DNA of 64,000 nt from Camelus bactrianus (taxonomy: Eukaryota; Chordata; Mammalia; Artiodactyla; Camelidae): NCBI RefSeq assembly GCF_048773025.1, contig NC_133545.1, forward strand, positions 75,602,001 to 75,666,000, written 5' to 3'. Below, one piece after another: positions 46,150 to 58,084 of the stretch. Position 1 is the stretch's first letter, and each line of letters begins with the position of its first letter. A program made the translations under genes and the position numbers. The notes below the pieces were generated by a model. The model searched no databases and was not told the origin of the DNA. It saw nothing but the letters and a program-made list of their open reading frames with translations.

Positions 46150-47130
46150 CTGTATATCTGTATATGAGAACATCAATATAGAAAAAGTGTGAAGAAAGTA
46201 AAAATTAGTAATCATCTTAGTACACAGAGGTAACTGTCAGCATTTTGGGAAAAGAATCTTTCTTTTTCCTATGCTAAATATATGTCATAAAATTGGTTTT
46301 AGAGTTATATATTCTATGTTTAAAATATTTGGGGTTTTTTTTTGGAAAAAATGATCCATGTTTGTTGTTTAACATTTTCAGATAATATAGTCAGGTACAA
46401 AAGAAAGAAAGTAAAAATTTCCCCAAAACTATCAACCAGAAATAGCCACCACTAACATTTTGGTGTTCTTTCCTTAGAATCCTCTCTCTCTGCATGTGTA
46501 GGTATGAATTGATCTATGTGACTTTTACATGAATGGGATCTGCTTATTCACTCAAAATACCATGTGGCTACTTCTCACACCAGGCATCAATTTTAATGGC
46601 TGCATTGTGTCTCAATCTATGGATGAATTTTATTTTAGCATGGCTTAATTGATGGACATTTAATTGGCTTACAGTTTTCACACAGCAGTACAGAAAGTAT
46701 CCTTGTACCTGAAAATTTTATTTGTTCAGATTATTTCCTTAGGATACATTCCTAGACGTGTAGTTTCTGGGTTGGAGGGTATACCTATTTGAAAAGCATT
46801 TTGTGCCTAATGACAAACTGATATTTTTCAGTTTTAGTTTACCTTTGTTTGTTTACTAGCTAGACTTAACCTTTTCATGTATTAATTAACTATTTGTATC
46901 TTTTTCTTTTATTGCTATTTTGTCGATATTTCTTTTATCCTTTTATCTGTATCTTTTTTGATGAATTGCCTGTTTTGTAGTTTTTTAATAATATATAAAA
47001 CTTCTTTTTATAGTAAGTATTAACCCTGTGTTTGTCATACGTATTGCAAGTACTTTTCTGGTTTGTAGTTTGTCATACAAACTTACTTAGTAGAGTCTTT
47101 ACGGTTAACTGGTTCTTGATCTGAGACTTG
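46150..47130 (-). repeat. Old L1M LINE, antisense
   Basis: 'ggctgcattgtgtctcaatc', 'gatggacatttaattggctt', 'tttccttaggatacattcct' and 'agtattaaccctgtgtttgt' match the reversed old L1M order from 3' UTR toward ORF2. It is highly diverged and its right edge abuts the LTR at 47135. Confidence 0.65.
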
Positions 47131-47134
47131 CTTG

Positions 47135-47976
47135 TGTAAAAGAAAAATTGAACTGAATCAGCTAAACAGGCAAGGAAGACTTTATTCACAACTGTTGTAA
47201 TAGGATGGAGAGACTGAACCCAACTTCACTGAAACAAAAGGTGGCGTTTTTAAGCACTACAGTGAGCTACGGAAAAGTACCAGAGGACTTCTGGGATAGG
47301 AGGATGCTAGTCAGTGTGATCTAGGCCATCTGTGTTTGCTGATTGGTGCTTACTAGTGTTAGGCTCCTATCCCCCCACAGAGACTGGGAGATAGGGGTGG
47401 CATCTTTCTCGATGATTGCATTTCAAAGGGAAGGCTCCCAGGCCCTTGAGAAAGGTACTCCTGGATTATAGGAGACGTACATCTCAAAAGGGTAGAAAAA
47501 GAATTTACAATTGCCAGTTTTCTAAAGTAATTGCCTTAGAAAAGGGAGGTTTAAAGGGCTGTTGGTCAGGAAGAAACTTCTCTGGTGGGGGGTGCGTTAA
47601 GACCGTCTTGCGTGGGAGTATACTTCTCAGGCATATGGGAGGTAGTGAGGGGAGAGATGGGTAGCTCTGATTCTTCCATTTGCTGTCCGAAGTACTTCTC
47701 AGGCAGAAGCTAGGACTGAAATGTGTGTCCTGTGAGTATAAATGGTTGTTGAAGTAAAAGGCACCTGGTGGGGAGGGGTATCAGTCAGATCACAGGTACT
47801 GTCAGACCCCATTGCTTGTCCTCTGAAACCCTCCACCAGGGTCAGGTTGTGGTAAATAAAGCAGGCAGTCAAAATATATGTTGGAGGATTGGTTCTCAAT
47901 TCTGAGAAACGAGGATGGTTACTGTCATTAGGCACTTGGAACAGGGATTCTGCGAGTTCCTATTTCAGTTTCTACA
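47135..47976 (-). mobile_element. Solo LTR of an ERV1-like endogenous retrovirus (fossil, tentative)
   Basis: Read on the minus strand it starts TGTAGAAACTGAAATAGG and ends CTTTTACA, with an AATAAAGTC polyadenylation signal (complement near 47184-47193) about 50 bp before its end, an LTR layout. It is about 840 bp long. No primer-binding site or internal retroviral sequence was seen on the expected side, and no target duplication was confirmed. Family not recognised. Open frames across it are not retroviral genes. Confidence 0.52.
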
Positions 47977-48037
47977 TCCTCGCCTGCCACAAATTGCTGC
48001 TGTCAGGGGTATCTAGAGATATATCCACAACATAAAG

Positions 48038-48245
48038 AAAAGCATGAGCTCTGAGACATGCAAGCCTGGTTTCTAATCACAGCTCTGTGATCAGTGCCCT
48101 GAAGACCAAGTAATTTAACCTCTATGAGGTCCTTACCTGTAAAATGGGACTAATTACTCTTTTCAAGATTTTTGGGATAATTCAGTGGGATCATGTATGC
48201 CGAGTACCTGGCCCAAGTCCCTCCCACAGAAGGAGCTCAGTTAAT
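48038..48245 (+). repeat. MIR SINE, sense
   Basis: 'agcatgagctctgagacatg', 'agtaatttaacctctatgag', 'acctgtaaaatgggactaat' and 'tacctggcccaagtccctcc' give a nearly complete MIR in sense. Confidence 0.85.
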
Positions 48246-51127
48246 TTTTCTTTCCTTCCGTATCACGTTGCCTCCCCAGCCCATTAATGTCATCCCCCTG
48301 CTTTGATTAAAAGACGTGAGGGGCATAATTGCCTAAGTGTTCAATTCTTTTGTTCCTATATTGCCCATCTATAAAGGTGTAAATTACATAGAAATCTATC
48401 CTTTGGCTTCATGGTCTAGTCTGCAGTGTATGAATGATGAGTGGAAAGGAAATGGGGTATGTAACCTGCTTCTTCCAATTTGTCTTACTAGCTGTGATCA
48501 ATTAGCTGGCCTCCTCCTTGTGCCTCTGTCATTCTGCCTCAGAGCCTTCTTAGTGTTTTTCCTTTATAGTTTCATTTAATCTTGATGCACAAACTAGGTG
48601 TGGATTGCAACTTTTCACTGTATCACCAATATCAACATTGACTCTAGGCAGCCCTGTTCACCAAAAATGGATCTTGTGATTTTAAAATGCACATTAATTA
48701 GCATTTTTCTTTTAATGAGTTACTGGGGATGAGGCAGATTAATTGAGTCACAAAATGCTTATCTCAGGTCTATAATGTGCAAATTACTTGATTCACAACT
48801 AATTGAAAAGTTTCTGATCTGAAAATTTGGACAATGGAAGGCAAGCACTTCAAAAAACAATCTAAAACTTGAGTCATAAAAAAAGAGAGACTTATACTAT
48901 GAATTCTATATATTAATAGTTATTTCTCTCAAGCTGCTAAGAATTAGCAGCTCAAGATAATGACCAAGTATACTCCTTGTAACATTGTACAAATAGATTA
49001 TTTGTAAGGAAAAAATACTCAAAAAGTCAGAGCAATGTCTATTTTCATAAATCATTGCATGTATTATTCAGTGGTAATTCTTTTACATTTTAAGTGTTCA
49101 TGATGGGAATTTAAGTAGTGGATTATGAAGTTTTTTGTTTTTGTTTTCTGTTGTCCAACAGAACATGGAGCACCTAAGTGCCAGGAATACTTTTGTTATC
49201 TGTATTTGTTAGTGTGATTACAGAGTCGACTTTTAGTGAGTTAGCTATTATAGTTCTGCATATATAAATGAAAAGTGTCTTTGGCACTTTTATGCACTCT
49301 GTAAATAATGAAAGAATAATATAAGTATGCATATACATTTAACTTAAAAAGTTATATTTATACAGTGTGATGCTTTATGTTTTTGGAAGCTCAAAAATTA
49401 TGATGAAATAGTTAATTCAAGACAGAGCTATTAAGCATAAAGTTCTCAGAAGAACTCAAAAGATTGAAGAGGAAAAGGGCAATGCATAGAGAGAGGACTG
49501 ATGGTATGTACCTTTTAATAAAATGATTTGTAAAAAATTGAAGCAATAAAGGCATACATTATGTAAGTGTGTTCAAACTATAGTTTCAAAAAAAAAAATC
49601 CCAATATGTAAAAAGTAAGTTAGAAGATGTTGCCAGAGATCTGGTAAGAAATACACAGTGGCTTAACAGCTTTAAACACTTTATAGTTGTTTTCGGCTTT
49701 TATCCCCAAATCATTTTTAAAGGATCTCTCTTCTGCTGTATTTAAACAAACCCAGTATGCTGTTATTGGCCTGTTTGCTCTAGGCCATCCTGTGCTCTGC
49801 TAGGTCCCAGCACTTTCAGACTGTATTTCTCACATCCCATTGTCAGTGGGCTTTCCATTAGGTTCTGCTAATGAAAGGAACTATTAGGGAATTGGGAGGT
49901 AAGGAGAGGGGAGGATTTCCAACAGGGCAGGAGAGGTAGTGGCATTGTCAGCCTTGGCCACGGGATGGGGTGAGCGAGACAGTGGGTATCTGGGCAGCAG
50001 GCTTCTGGGCTTCTGCACATACAGCCAGGCTGCCCCAGACAGCTGGAAACATGTGGCACCGAGCCGTGACCTCCAAGAGTGTTTCTGTTTCTCCGGACCA
50101 GGGCAGCACTTAATCTTGGAGTAACTTAATCTTGTCCTTGTCCACTTTGGCTGCTAAGGTGCTTCCAACACCTGAGTGACCAATTCCTCTTTTATAGTTG
50201 TTCTTTTTGAAATATCTAGAGCAGTTCCTTTTTTGGGATCGGTTCTTAATGCACTGTATTCAATCCCACATTTAAGGGCCACTTGTGACCTGTGACTGTA
50301 TCCAAATCCTAATGTGTGGGTGTACTCTCTGAATTTTACCTGAAGTAACAGATTTAAACCTGAAGTAAAATTATAGCCTTGGGCATGAGGCTTCCTTCTG
50401 AGTTTTCTTCAAAGAAGCCACTCTAACAAGACAGAGTGGGCAGAAATATTTATCTGAGGAGATCCAAATTCTTGGTGCAAACTGCCACTACTGACCATCT
50501 AAAGAATACTTTATTTAATGTTTTGCTGTGGAGGATGTGGAAGGCAGGAGTTTATAGGGACCCAAGTACGTTCATGGCTGGCTCTACCCATCATGTTCCT
50601 GGCTGCATCACACCTCCCCATGCTATCGCCTTGGAAACTGACAGAAGAGCCCTGCCAGTGACTGGTACTGGAGAGGACCATGAATAATGGGATGTCACAT
50701 TTGAGCTGTCCTCCTCTTTGCATATTATTCTCCAGGGACATGTTAACCTTAATTTTAAAGAAGAATCCATTTTTATTGCTTAAACAGATTTACAAAAAAG
50801 TTGTGTCAAGTGATACCTTGATTCAGCATCGTTTTAACTATTGTGATTGAGAGTATGCAAAGTATAACAAGCAAAAAAATTCTTAATATTGTTGACACTG
50901 GTAGGTATGTTTCTGATTTTATTCTTCTATAAATGTGGTTTTTGGAGCTCTCCTGGAGGTTAGAGATACACTTGAATTGAAGGGATAAGCTGCAGAAGTT
51001 CAATCCATAAATGTGCTTTTTGACAGTTCTTACAGCTTTGTCCTTCCCCGGGAGAGTAGGAAATGTCAATGTTAAAAACAAGAGAAATAAGTAGACTGTG
51101 TTACCAGGCTTCAGACAACTGTGGGCA
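48246..51127. other. About 2.9 kb without recognised features; GC-rich patch at 49930-50110
   Basis: 48590-49600 is AT-rich. A patch at about 49930-50110 is clearly more GC-rich than its surroundings but is too small and CpG-poor to be a CpG island. No exon, RNA gene or repeat was recognised. Confidence 0.4.
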
Positions 51128-51460
51128 TGTCTTAGTTCATTCAGGCTGCCATCACACAACACCACAGATAGGGTGACTTATAAACAACAGAAATTTATTT
51201 CTCTGGAGGCTGGCAAGTCCAAGGTCAGGGTGCTGGCAGATTCCATGTTCAGCGAGGGCTGCCTTCCTGATTCCTGGGGGTGTCTCCTCACTGTGCTGTC
51301 ACGTGGTAGAAGGGGCAGGGGAGCTCGGTGGGATCTCTTTTATATGAGCTTGAATCCATTCATGGGGGCTTTGTCCTCATAATAACATCACCTCCCAAAG
51401 GCCCCACCTCCTCCTAATACCGTCACTATGGCGGGACATAAACATTTATTCTATAGCCTT
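51128..51460 (-). mobile_element. MLT1/MST-class MaLR (ERVL) solo LTR, antisense (fossil)
   Basis: On the plus strand it begins TGTCTTAGTTCATTCAGGC. It then shows 'gacttataaacaacagaaat', 'ctggcaagtccaaggtcagg', 'gtgtctcctcactgtgctgt' and 'acatcacctcccaaaggccc', the reversed MLT1A/MST-like LTR in order. No internal region was found and no target duplication was confirmed. It is an old, non-coding fossil. Confidence 0.87.
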
Positions 51461-52309
51461 ATACTATTGAACTACTAAAAATATCGAGGTAATTTGAGAA
51501 TAATCTACTCTTCCAGTGCTAAGAAAGTGACTATTGTTTTTTAAAATTCTAGTGTCCAGTTATGTCCCCATGTTGTTACCAGTTCTTATTCGGCCACGAC
51601 TCTTGCCAGTATGTCCATCAGTTCTACCCTATTGAAGCAAACTGGCTTTTTTATGATATTGTTTTATTGTTGGGTCAAGACTTTATGGACAAGTGGAACT
51701 GGGTGTTTGACCTAGCTCTGATCCCTGCCTGTGGATTAAAAGGGATATTAGTGGAGTTAAAAACTTTTGATGAGAATCAAATGAAACTATTGTAGGACTC
51801 CATGTGTTCCAGCAACACAGCATTTACCCAGAATCATCATTTGAGTTTTGGTTCCTATTCCCATTTTCTTCTTTCTCAAGAACCATATTTCTGATGCTTT
51901 CCTTTAATTCTACCCCCCTCCCTCTAAGGTGCTCACCATTGTGGGAATACACTCCTTCTAATGATTCTCTGATGGTCAACTCCATTATTAACTCCATTAC
52001 TAACATCAGTTTCCTCCTTAGCTTCACATTGGTGCCTCTCTTTCCTAGCATTCTCTCTAGTGTAAAATGTTCTTTATTTTTGTCCTTTTATCTGTGAATT
52101 CCTGTACTATCTAAAGTTAGTCAGAGGTCAGGACAAAGGCGGTGACTTTGAGTGACTTGTTCTCTGGTGGTGTCAATAAAATTTATTGCAAAAATGGGAG
52201 GGGAGGTGTTGCTTGCCGTACCTGTCTCACATGGTTGGTATGGCAGTCAAACAAGAGTAAACAGGATGCAGTAAGGGATAATGGAAAGGACCTATAGGAT
52301 TGGGGAAGG
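51461..52309. other. No recognised feature
   Basis: About 850 bp. Two successive open frames (51562-51795 and 51804-52097) are unremarkable; neither resembles a known domain. Confidence 0.4.
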
Positions 52310-52505
52310 GGTGGAAAACTTTAGCTTAACTCACATCTCTGCAACTCAATATCATGCAGTCTTCTTGAGTGTCTATTTCTTCCACTGTCAAAGAGGAATA
52401 ATAATAATTTCTACTTGTCCATTTCACTAAAGTATATTAGGAGCAAGAGAGGTATGGTGTGTGAATATAGGCTGTACACTGTCAAGTGCTATGAAATAAG
52501 AGGTT
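52310..52505 (+). repeat. MIR SINE, sense (diverged)
   Basis: 'gtgtctatttcttccactgt', 'caaagaggaataataataat' and 'gtacactgtcaagtgctatg' follow the MIR core and 3' order. The 5' half is poorly matched. Confidence 0.55.
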
Positions 52506-55284
52506 ATACAGGCTTACCTCTGCTCAGGGAAAAAAGTGGCAAGTTGACTATGCTGCGTTACTACGTTTCATTATCCCTGTATTAGACTGTGTCGGATGAC
52601 AAACAGGCTGTCTTCTGTTATTTGGCAGATTGCAGGTAGATGCATATCCAATTTAATAACATTTCTTGGGTTGGTTTCTCCTCACCCAATCAAGAAATTA
52701 GATACATTTGGACAGGACCATACTTGAGAATAGACAGATTGAAAACGTGGACTGGCAGTAATTGAGAATTTGCATTGAGCAAATTGGACATCAAGTCATT
52801 TAGTTTCTTTCTTTGCTCCTCCCTCTCCTCCATTCTCCTTTCTGTTCCTCCTCCTCCTCTCCACCCGCCCCGCCCCTCCACCATCTCCGTTTCTCTTTCT
52901 CATCTCTTATCCAGATGATTTACCATGTCTTTCACCTGTAGGCTGACCCATGAATTTCCTTAGTGTTCAGTGTTTTTGCTTTCCCTTGACATTTGCAGTA
53001 GGGGGCAGGTCTTCATCCAACTTTCACCCAGGAGAGATGGATTTGTCAGTTTTCAGTGCACTTGAGATATCTGCAAGAGAATGATTTAGTCTAGAGAATT
53101 AGGTATTTAAAAATTATTGGAAAAGCTGGAGGAGCAGAAATTATCTGGACGATTGATTTCAAGGTTCAAGTAGCTTAGCTCCAACCTGGAGGCTGACAAG
53201 TGCAGCTGCTCCCCCTGCTCCCCTGCCTCAAATGGCTTGTACCCTTGAAGCTGTGACTGGACACTGGAATATAGAATCCAGTTACTGACGTTTAACTACC
53301 TGTCTTGCCAGCAAGGGCATCTCATTGGCAGAAAGTATATTGCCAGAACTTTAGCTGCTAGGGAGTCTAGAAATGCAGCTTTTAACTTTCCACCTTCTAC
53401 AGGAATGGGGTGAGAATGGAAACTTTTGCCAATAACTTCAGCTCGAGAGGCTGGCTGGCATTTACTGCCAGATCATCCTGAAGTTTTCAGGAACAAAGAG
53501 GGGCAAGTGATGACTTTGGATTATAGGAAGCCCGTGAAATGGACGCATCACTTGCAACCTCACAAGTTGAGAGCAAAGATGGGAAGATCTGCTCTCAGAC
53601 TGAGAGTTGTAGAGGCATGTTTCAACATGGAACATTTTCCGTGGAGGATGACAAATTCCCCAAAGTAGGGAGGACTTGTGAAAATGCTTCCGGCCTTCAG
53701 CCATGGAGGTGCTTCCCAGGGAAGATAACTTTGATTCACTCAGCTCTCATGTCATTCATTCCAAGGGAGACTCCAGTTTAACGAACTCACATCAAACCTT
53801 TTACCCTGTGGACATACTGATGTTTTGATCCTGCCTCTCATCACTGGAGTAAATAAAGTGAGCACCCACTGCTTTGGAGCTGATGGATGATTTATTTCAG
53901 AAATGGCTGCTGCAGATCCTTAAAAGTGCTATGTAGAAACAGAGAAGCGTTGCCATGCAGGCGGGCTCAAAGCTGACCTTTGTTCTATCCCCATCTCATC
54001 AGCAGTGTGTTTTGTGCAAGGAGAAAAAGGACAGGGTCTTTTTAACCCCCTGCCACCTTTTGTGCCTGACTCATGAAATCTGCATGTCCGATGATGTAGC
54101 TTTATAACACTGTGCCGGGGGATTCATTTGCTTATTTGTGTCTGCGTTTTCTTAGTGAAAGTTTCCTTCTCAAATAAATAGCTTATTAACTATTCTTAAT
54201 ATTATTTACCAGATTTAAATAACTCATAAAACTTTGCATAAATCTTCTCTAAGGGGTGGCCGTGTGACTGAGGTAGCCAGGAACTGACAGTATGCATCTC
54301 CCACCCATTTTCCTGCTCACCCCACTGGAATTTAGCTCTTGGAGATCTCTGGGATTCATGATGGGTCCCCTTTCTAAATTAACCTTTAACAGTGACAGAA
54401 CTCTGTTCCATAATAGGAAGCGTTAAGTTCTGTTACTTGTTTTCTAGAGGTCCATGAAAAATGGTTATTAGAGAAACTTTGACTTGAGTCCATGTAGCAC
54501 ACTTTTTGTTGTTGTTGGAGAAGGGTGACATTTCTTAACTTCCAGAACATGAATGAGATGCAGTTACCATCCTAAACGTGAGACGAATAATGTATTAACA
54601 TTTAGCCCTAATCTAACATTCCCTTTGAGCACAATTATAGCACAGTTATGGAAAAGTGTAGGGAAGTAGTTGGCTGCATTTAAAATGCCAAGGTCAGAGG
54701 ATGCCCAAACCCCAGGAGAGGGCGCTGTGTGGGGTCAGATGCCAGGTTGGAGCCTGTGTTGTCTTGTGCTTCTTTCTGAAAGGAAAGAACTGTTGAAGAA
54801 AAAGACCAGTGGGGAGATATGGAGAAAAGAAGAAAGTGGGTATTGTTGAGTTTTTTCTGCTCTCTGTTCTTAGTGTCTGGCCCCATATTTTCAAAAGCAA
54901 GAAAAGGAAAAATGATCACTTAGAGTGGTCTCAGCCAGGACTGGCCTTTATTGGTAATTTCATGCTACTTCTCTCTTGTAAGATAATTCTGAATTTGTGG
55001 AAATGAACTATTTCACAAGTGAGTTAATCCAACTTCATCTTCTTATCTTTAATAATGACTTAAGTCTTTGTAAGCCTCTGTTTCTCACATGGTCCCATTC
55101 ATATAAGATACTGTGTATAAGACAGGATTTTAAAGAATTGGTAATATCTCTACTTAAACTAACCTTGGCCAAGGGAGCAACTCAGCTCTGTGACCGTCTC
55201 CATGCCTGGCCAGGAACAGTCTCAGCATGTTATGTTTATCCAGCACTGTTAGTGCTCACTCTGTGCAACCACAAACAGCTCTAC
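52506..55284. other. About 2.8 kb without recognised features; CT-rich tract
   Basis: A CT-rich tract with CCTCCTCC units lies at 52810-52900. The rest appears to be single-copy sequence. The overlapping open frames at 53426-53781, on both strands, have no recognisable content. Confidence 0.4.
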
Positions 55285-55475
55285 AAATACTAATTTGCTG
55301 AACTCTGATAACAGCTCTATTGTTCTCTGTTGGACAGATGAGGAAACTGAGAGACAAAGAGCATAGGGAACTTGACCAAGGTCACACAGCTAGTGAGTCC
55401 CAAAGCGAAATCTGAACCCAGGCACCCTGGCCCTGGACTCCCGGTTCTTAACTATCTACCTCTCCACACGTACAG
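55285..55475 (-). repeat. MIR SINE, antisense
   Basis: 'gacagatgaggaaactgaga', 'gaccaaggtcacacagctag' and 'aatctgaacccaggcaccct' are close matches to the reversed MIR core and 5' region. Confidence 0.92.
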
Positions 55476-55501
55476 ACGTGAACCACGTCTTTATTACAAT
55501 T

Positions 55502-55545
55502 TTTTTTAATTTAATTTAATTTTATTTTATTTTATTTTATTTTAC
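55502..55545 (-). repeat. Tail-only retroposon insertion, (TTTTA)n, with target duplication
   Basis: The 44-bp tract consists only of T/A with TTTAA and TTTTA units. It is flanked by the exact 11-bp repeat ttattacaatt at 55491-55501 and 55546-55556. Such flanks are expected if a poly-A tail alone was reverse transcribed into the site and later mutated into a pentamer microsatellite. Slippage without retroposition would not create the flanking repeat. Confidence 0.6.
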
Positions 55546-55556
55546 TTATTACAATT

Positions 55557-55929
55557 CCTCTGGCTCTTCCATCTCTTCCATTTCATTCCAACCCCCATTT
55601 CCATAATCTAGTTTCTGGTGGGACCCTTTTCTGTACAGCCTCCATGTCACTTCCAAGACACTGCCTTCCTGCCCGTTCCCAGCCCAGCTCACAGAGTGAT
55701 TATTTCTACCCTTTGCTTTGTTGAAGCTTTCTCAGTTTCTGGTGTGTCCAAGAAGTCTCAGTTTTTCTACAAAGACATCCCTCACCGATAAGAAGACGAT
55801 TTCTCTTTATAAACATGGAATTCCCGTGATTTTCTCATTCATCATATTCCTGATACATGATCATTATGCTATACACAATGTGACAATTAAATATTTCTTT
55901 CCAGAGAGTATACTTTTGGTATATTTTCT
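55557..55929. other. No confident repeat
   Basis: C/T-rich DNA at 55560-55700 with faint L2 likeness that could not be aligned block by block. The open frame from 55718 crosses the small retrocopy that follows and is not a gene. Confidence 0.35.
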
Positions 55930-56036
55930 TTTTTTTCTTTTTGTTTTTATTCCACTCCCTCCCCACCTTAGGGCCTTTGCATTTGCAATGCCTGGTGTCT
56001 GGAACAGCCTCTACGTCACTTTTCAAGGGGCTGGCT
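55930..56036 (-). repeat. 107-bp retrocopy carrying antisense L2 sequence, with 19-bp target duplication
   Basis: The 19-bp repeat tacttttggtatattttct is exact at 55911-55929 and 56037-56055. Between them, on the plus strand, lie a T-rich stretch (reversed A-rich tail), an AATAAA complement at 55946-55951 and 'cttagggcctttgcatttgc', an L2 block. On the minus strand this is a short RNA with antisense L2, a polyadenylation signal and an A-rich tail, retroposed with a long target duplication. Confidence 0.72.
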
Positions 56037-56067
56037 TACTTTTGGTATATTTTCTATATGTTTTTGT

Positions 56068-56160
56068 CTCTTAGACTCTAGAGGTTGGAACAGTCCTTGT
56101 AATTCAGTTCAGAGCATCCCATGGAACATACTTAATAAATATCTTTGATGGCAGTGGTAA
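56068..56160 (+). repeat. L2 LINE 3' end, sense (weak)
   Basis: 'gtctcttagactctagaggt' and 'atggaacatacttaataaat' resemble the L2 3' end (gaatgtaagctccatgagg...gcacatagtaggtgctcaataaat). Confidence 0.42.
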
Positions 56161-56269
56161 TAGTTATTGATGATGACAATACTCAGTTGCAAGATGAGAA
56201 TGTACACTGTTGAAACAGCAATGTGGCTTCTTCCTTGTTTTTGTCTTCTTATCTTCCTCCTCCGTATTG

Positions 56270-56470
56270 CAAGCACATGCTTCTAGTGCTTATAGTGTAC
56301 TCCCTACACAGTTATAAGTTGTTTCATTTAAGCCTTATCACCAATACAAAGTGGGTATCATTACTCTTGTGTTACACATGAGGAAACAGATATTTAGGTC
56401 GCTTACCCTAGTTTGTATATGGCAGTGCCAGGGATCACAATCAAGACAATGATTTCAAAATCTTTGGTCT
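56270..56470 (-). repeat. MIR SINE, antisense
   Basis: 'gttgtttcatttaagcctta', 'tgttacacatgaggaaacag' and 'gtttgtatatggcagtgcca' match the reversed MIR in order. Confidence 0.8.
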
Positions 56471-56999
56471 TGACAATTATTGTATATAGCTTATAAAAAC
56501 CTTGATCAACCTCAAATAAAAGGTTCTCTACTGGTGACCTCCGGCAAGTTACATAACCACGCTGTGCCTCATTTTTCCTGGCTACATTTTATTTTTATTA
56601 ATAGAATCAAAAGCCACATAATTTCACATGTAATACTTTCCATTTGGATTTATTCCTTGAATTTGAATTATATTAATAGGTGTGTATCAATACTATGAGA
56701 AATCTTACACTGAAGTTGTATCATTAACACTTTGGTCAAACATTTTACTTAATGTAAAATTCAAGAGTTAGTAAATGTATACTATTTCAGTTACTATGAC
56801 TGAGCAAACCAAAGTAGATCAGCCTTGTGCCACTGATGAATTTTAGATGCTTTCAAGAAGGAAAGGTGAGAAGTGGAAAGAAGCTACATGTTTAGAAATC
56901 CAGCCTCACTTTCCATGAAATGGGTAATATGACGTACTGCCCTTAAAAGCTACTTCATCCCATTTTTGATAACATTTAAATACTACAGATGCTTTATAG
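56471..56999. other. No recognised feature
   Basis: About 530 bp of AT-rich DNA without a named repeat or exon. Confidence 0.4.
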
Positions 57000-57390
57000 A
57001 ATATTGGAAATACAAGCAAGCAAAAGTAAAATAAAATATCACATTCCTACTTATCAGAAATCATCACTGTGGCATTCTCCTTCATATGTTTCCAGATCCC
57101 TTTGTGTCTGAGTATTTGCAAATATTCATTTTTAATTAATCAGAACGTTATCCTAATATGCCCACTATTATATAATCTTTTATTTTTTTTCAACCAATGA
57201 TTTCTGTTTCATTTAGGTAAAATTCCGTTTCATCTAAGTCAAGTCCATATTCATATTTTACCAGTTGGCCCTATATTTTTCTGTACATTTTTTGGTCTGT
57301 TCAAACCAGTATCATTATATTTGGTTACTACCCCTTATGTCTCTTTTAATTTAACACAGTCCTTTTTTTATGACACTGGCTTTTTTTTAA
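57000..57390 (-). repeat. Old L1M LINE fragment, antisense (tentative)
   Basis: 'cattctccttcatatgtttc' and 'cacagtccttttttttatga' fit the reversed 3' UTR of old L1M (ctttcatgacattgacattttt near the end). Divergence is high and the edges are guesses. Confidence 0.42.
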
Positions 57391-58084
57391 TTAAAAAATG
57401 CAATTTCATTGTAAAATATCACAATCCAGTCCTTGACTGAGGATTTCGAGCCTGATCAAAATAAAATTTGATGTGACATTACAGGAACCTTCTTCATTAG
57501 ACCCTCCAGGAGATGAATAACAAATATTAATGATCCTAATAAAAGGTATTTCTAATTTCAAATAGCTGTAATTTTAATAAAATTAAGATTTTATTCTTTG
57601 TGGAACTAGAGGCAGTGAAATGGAGAACCGTTTTCAAACACATGGCCTCAGAATTATACTGACATAGTCTGTGAAATATAAATCCAACCAACATATTGTC
57701 TGTGGTGAAAACTACAACCAGAAACCTGGAGGGAATACATGCTTTTTTCAAACATAAGTTTTTCAACCTGTTAAAATATTTTCCCGTGCAATTTACGGTT
57801 GGCCTTTCTAAAGTTTTCTCTTAATGACAATAAAGATTTTCTTTAAACAGATTATTCCCAGTTGGATTTTTCAGTGGAACACCCATATACCCCACATTTT
57901 TTTAAACTTGTGTCTACTATAGACTGAAAAGCAAATGGCAGGCAAGTCAATTAACATTATAAAAGCTTTAACACGCTTGTGCTTGGTTCTTATAATCTTC
58001 TTCCTGTCTCATCAGTAGTTTCCACTATTTGCCAAGAAAACAGGTGTTTATTCAATGCTGACTTTGTGCCTTTCTATCCACACA
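57391..58084. other. No recognised feature
   Basis: About 700 bp of AT-rich DNA without a named repeat or exon. Confidence 0.4.

Noticed and set aside
51562-52097. Two successive open frames (77 and 97 aa) that could suggest a small gene
   Set aside because: No domain, no Kozak or splice support, and the second frame has an open frame on the opposite strand. Treated as chance.
52810-52900. CT-rich tract as a promoter or CpG island
   Set aside because: It is a simple pyrimidine-rich tract with few CpGs and no start-site context.
55718-56074. 118-aa hydrophobic open frame that might be read as a membrane protein
   Set aside because: Its hydrophobicity comes from T-rich DNA. It contains the 107-bp retrocopy and both copies of the 19-bp duplication (LLVYFL appears twice), plus a piece of L2 polymerase-like sequence.
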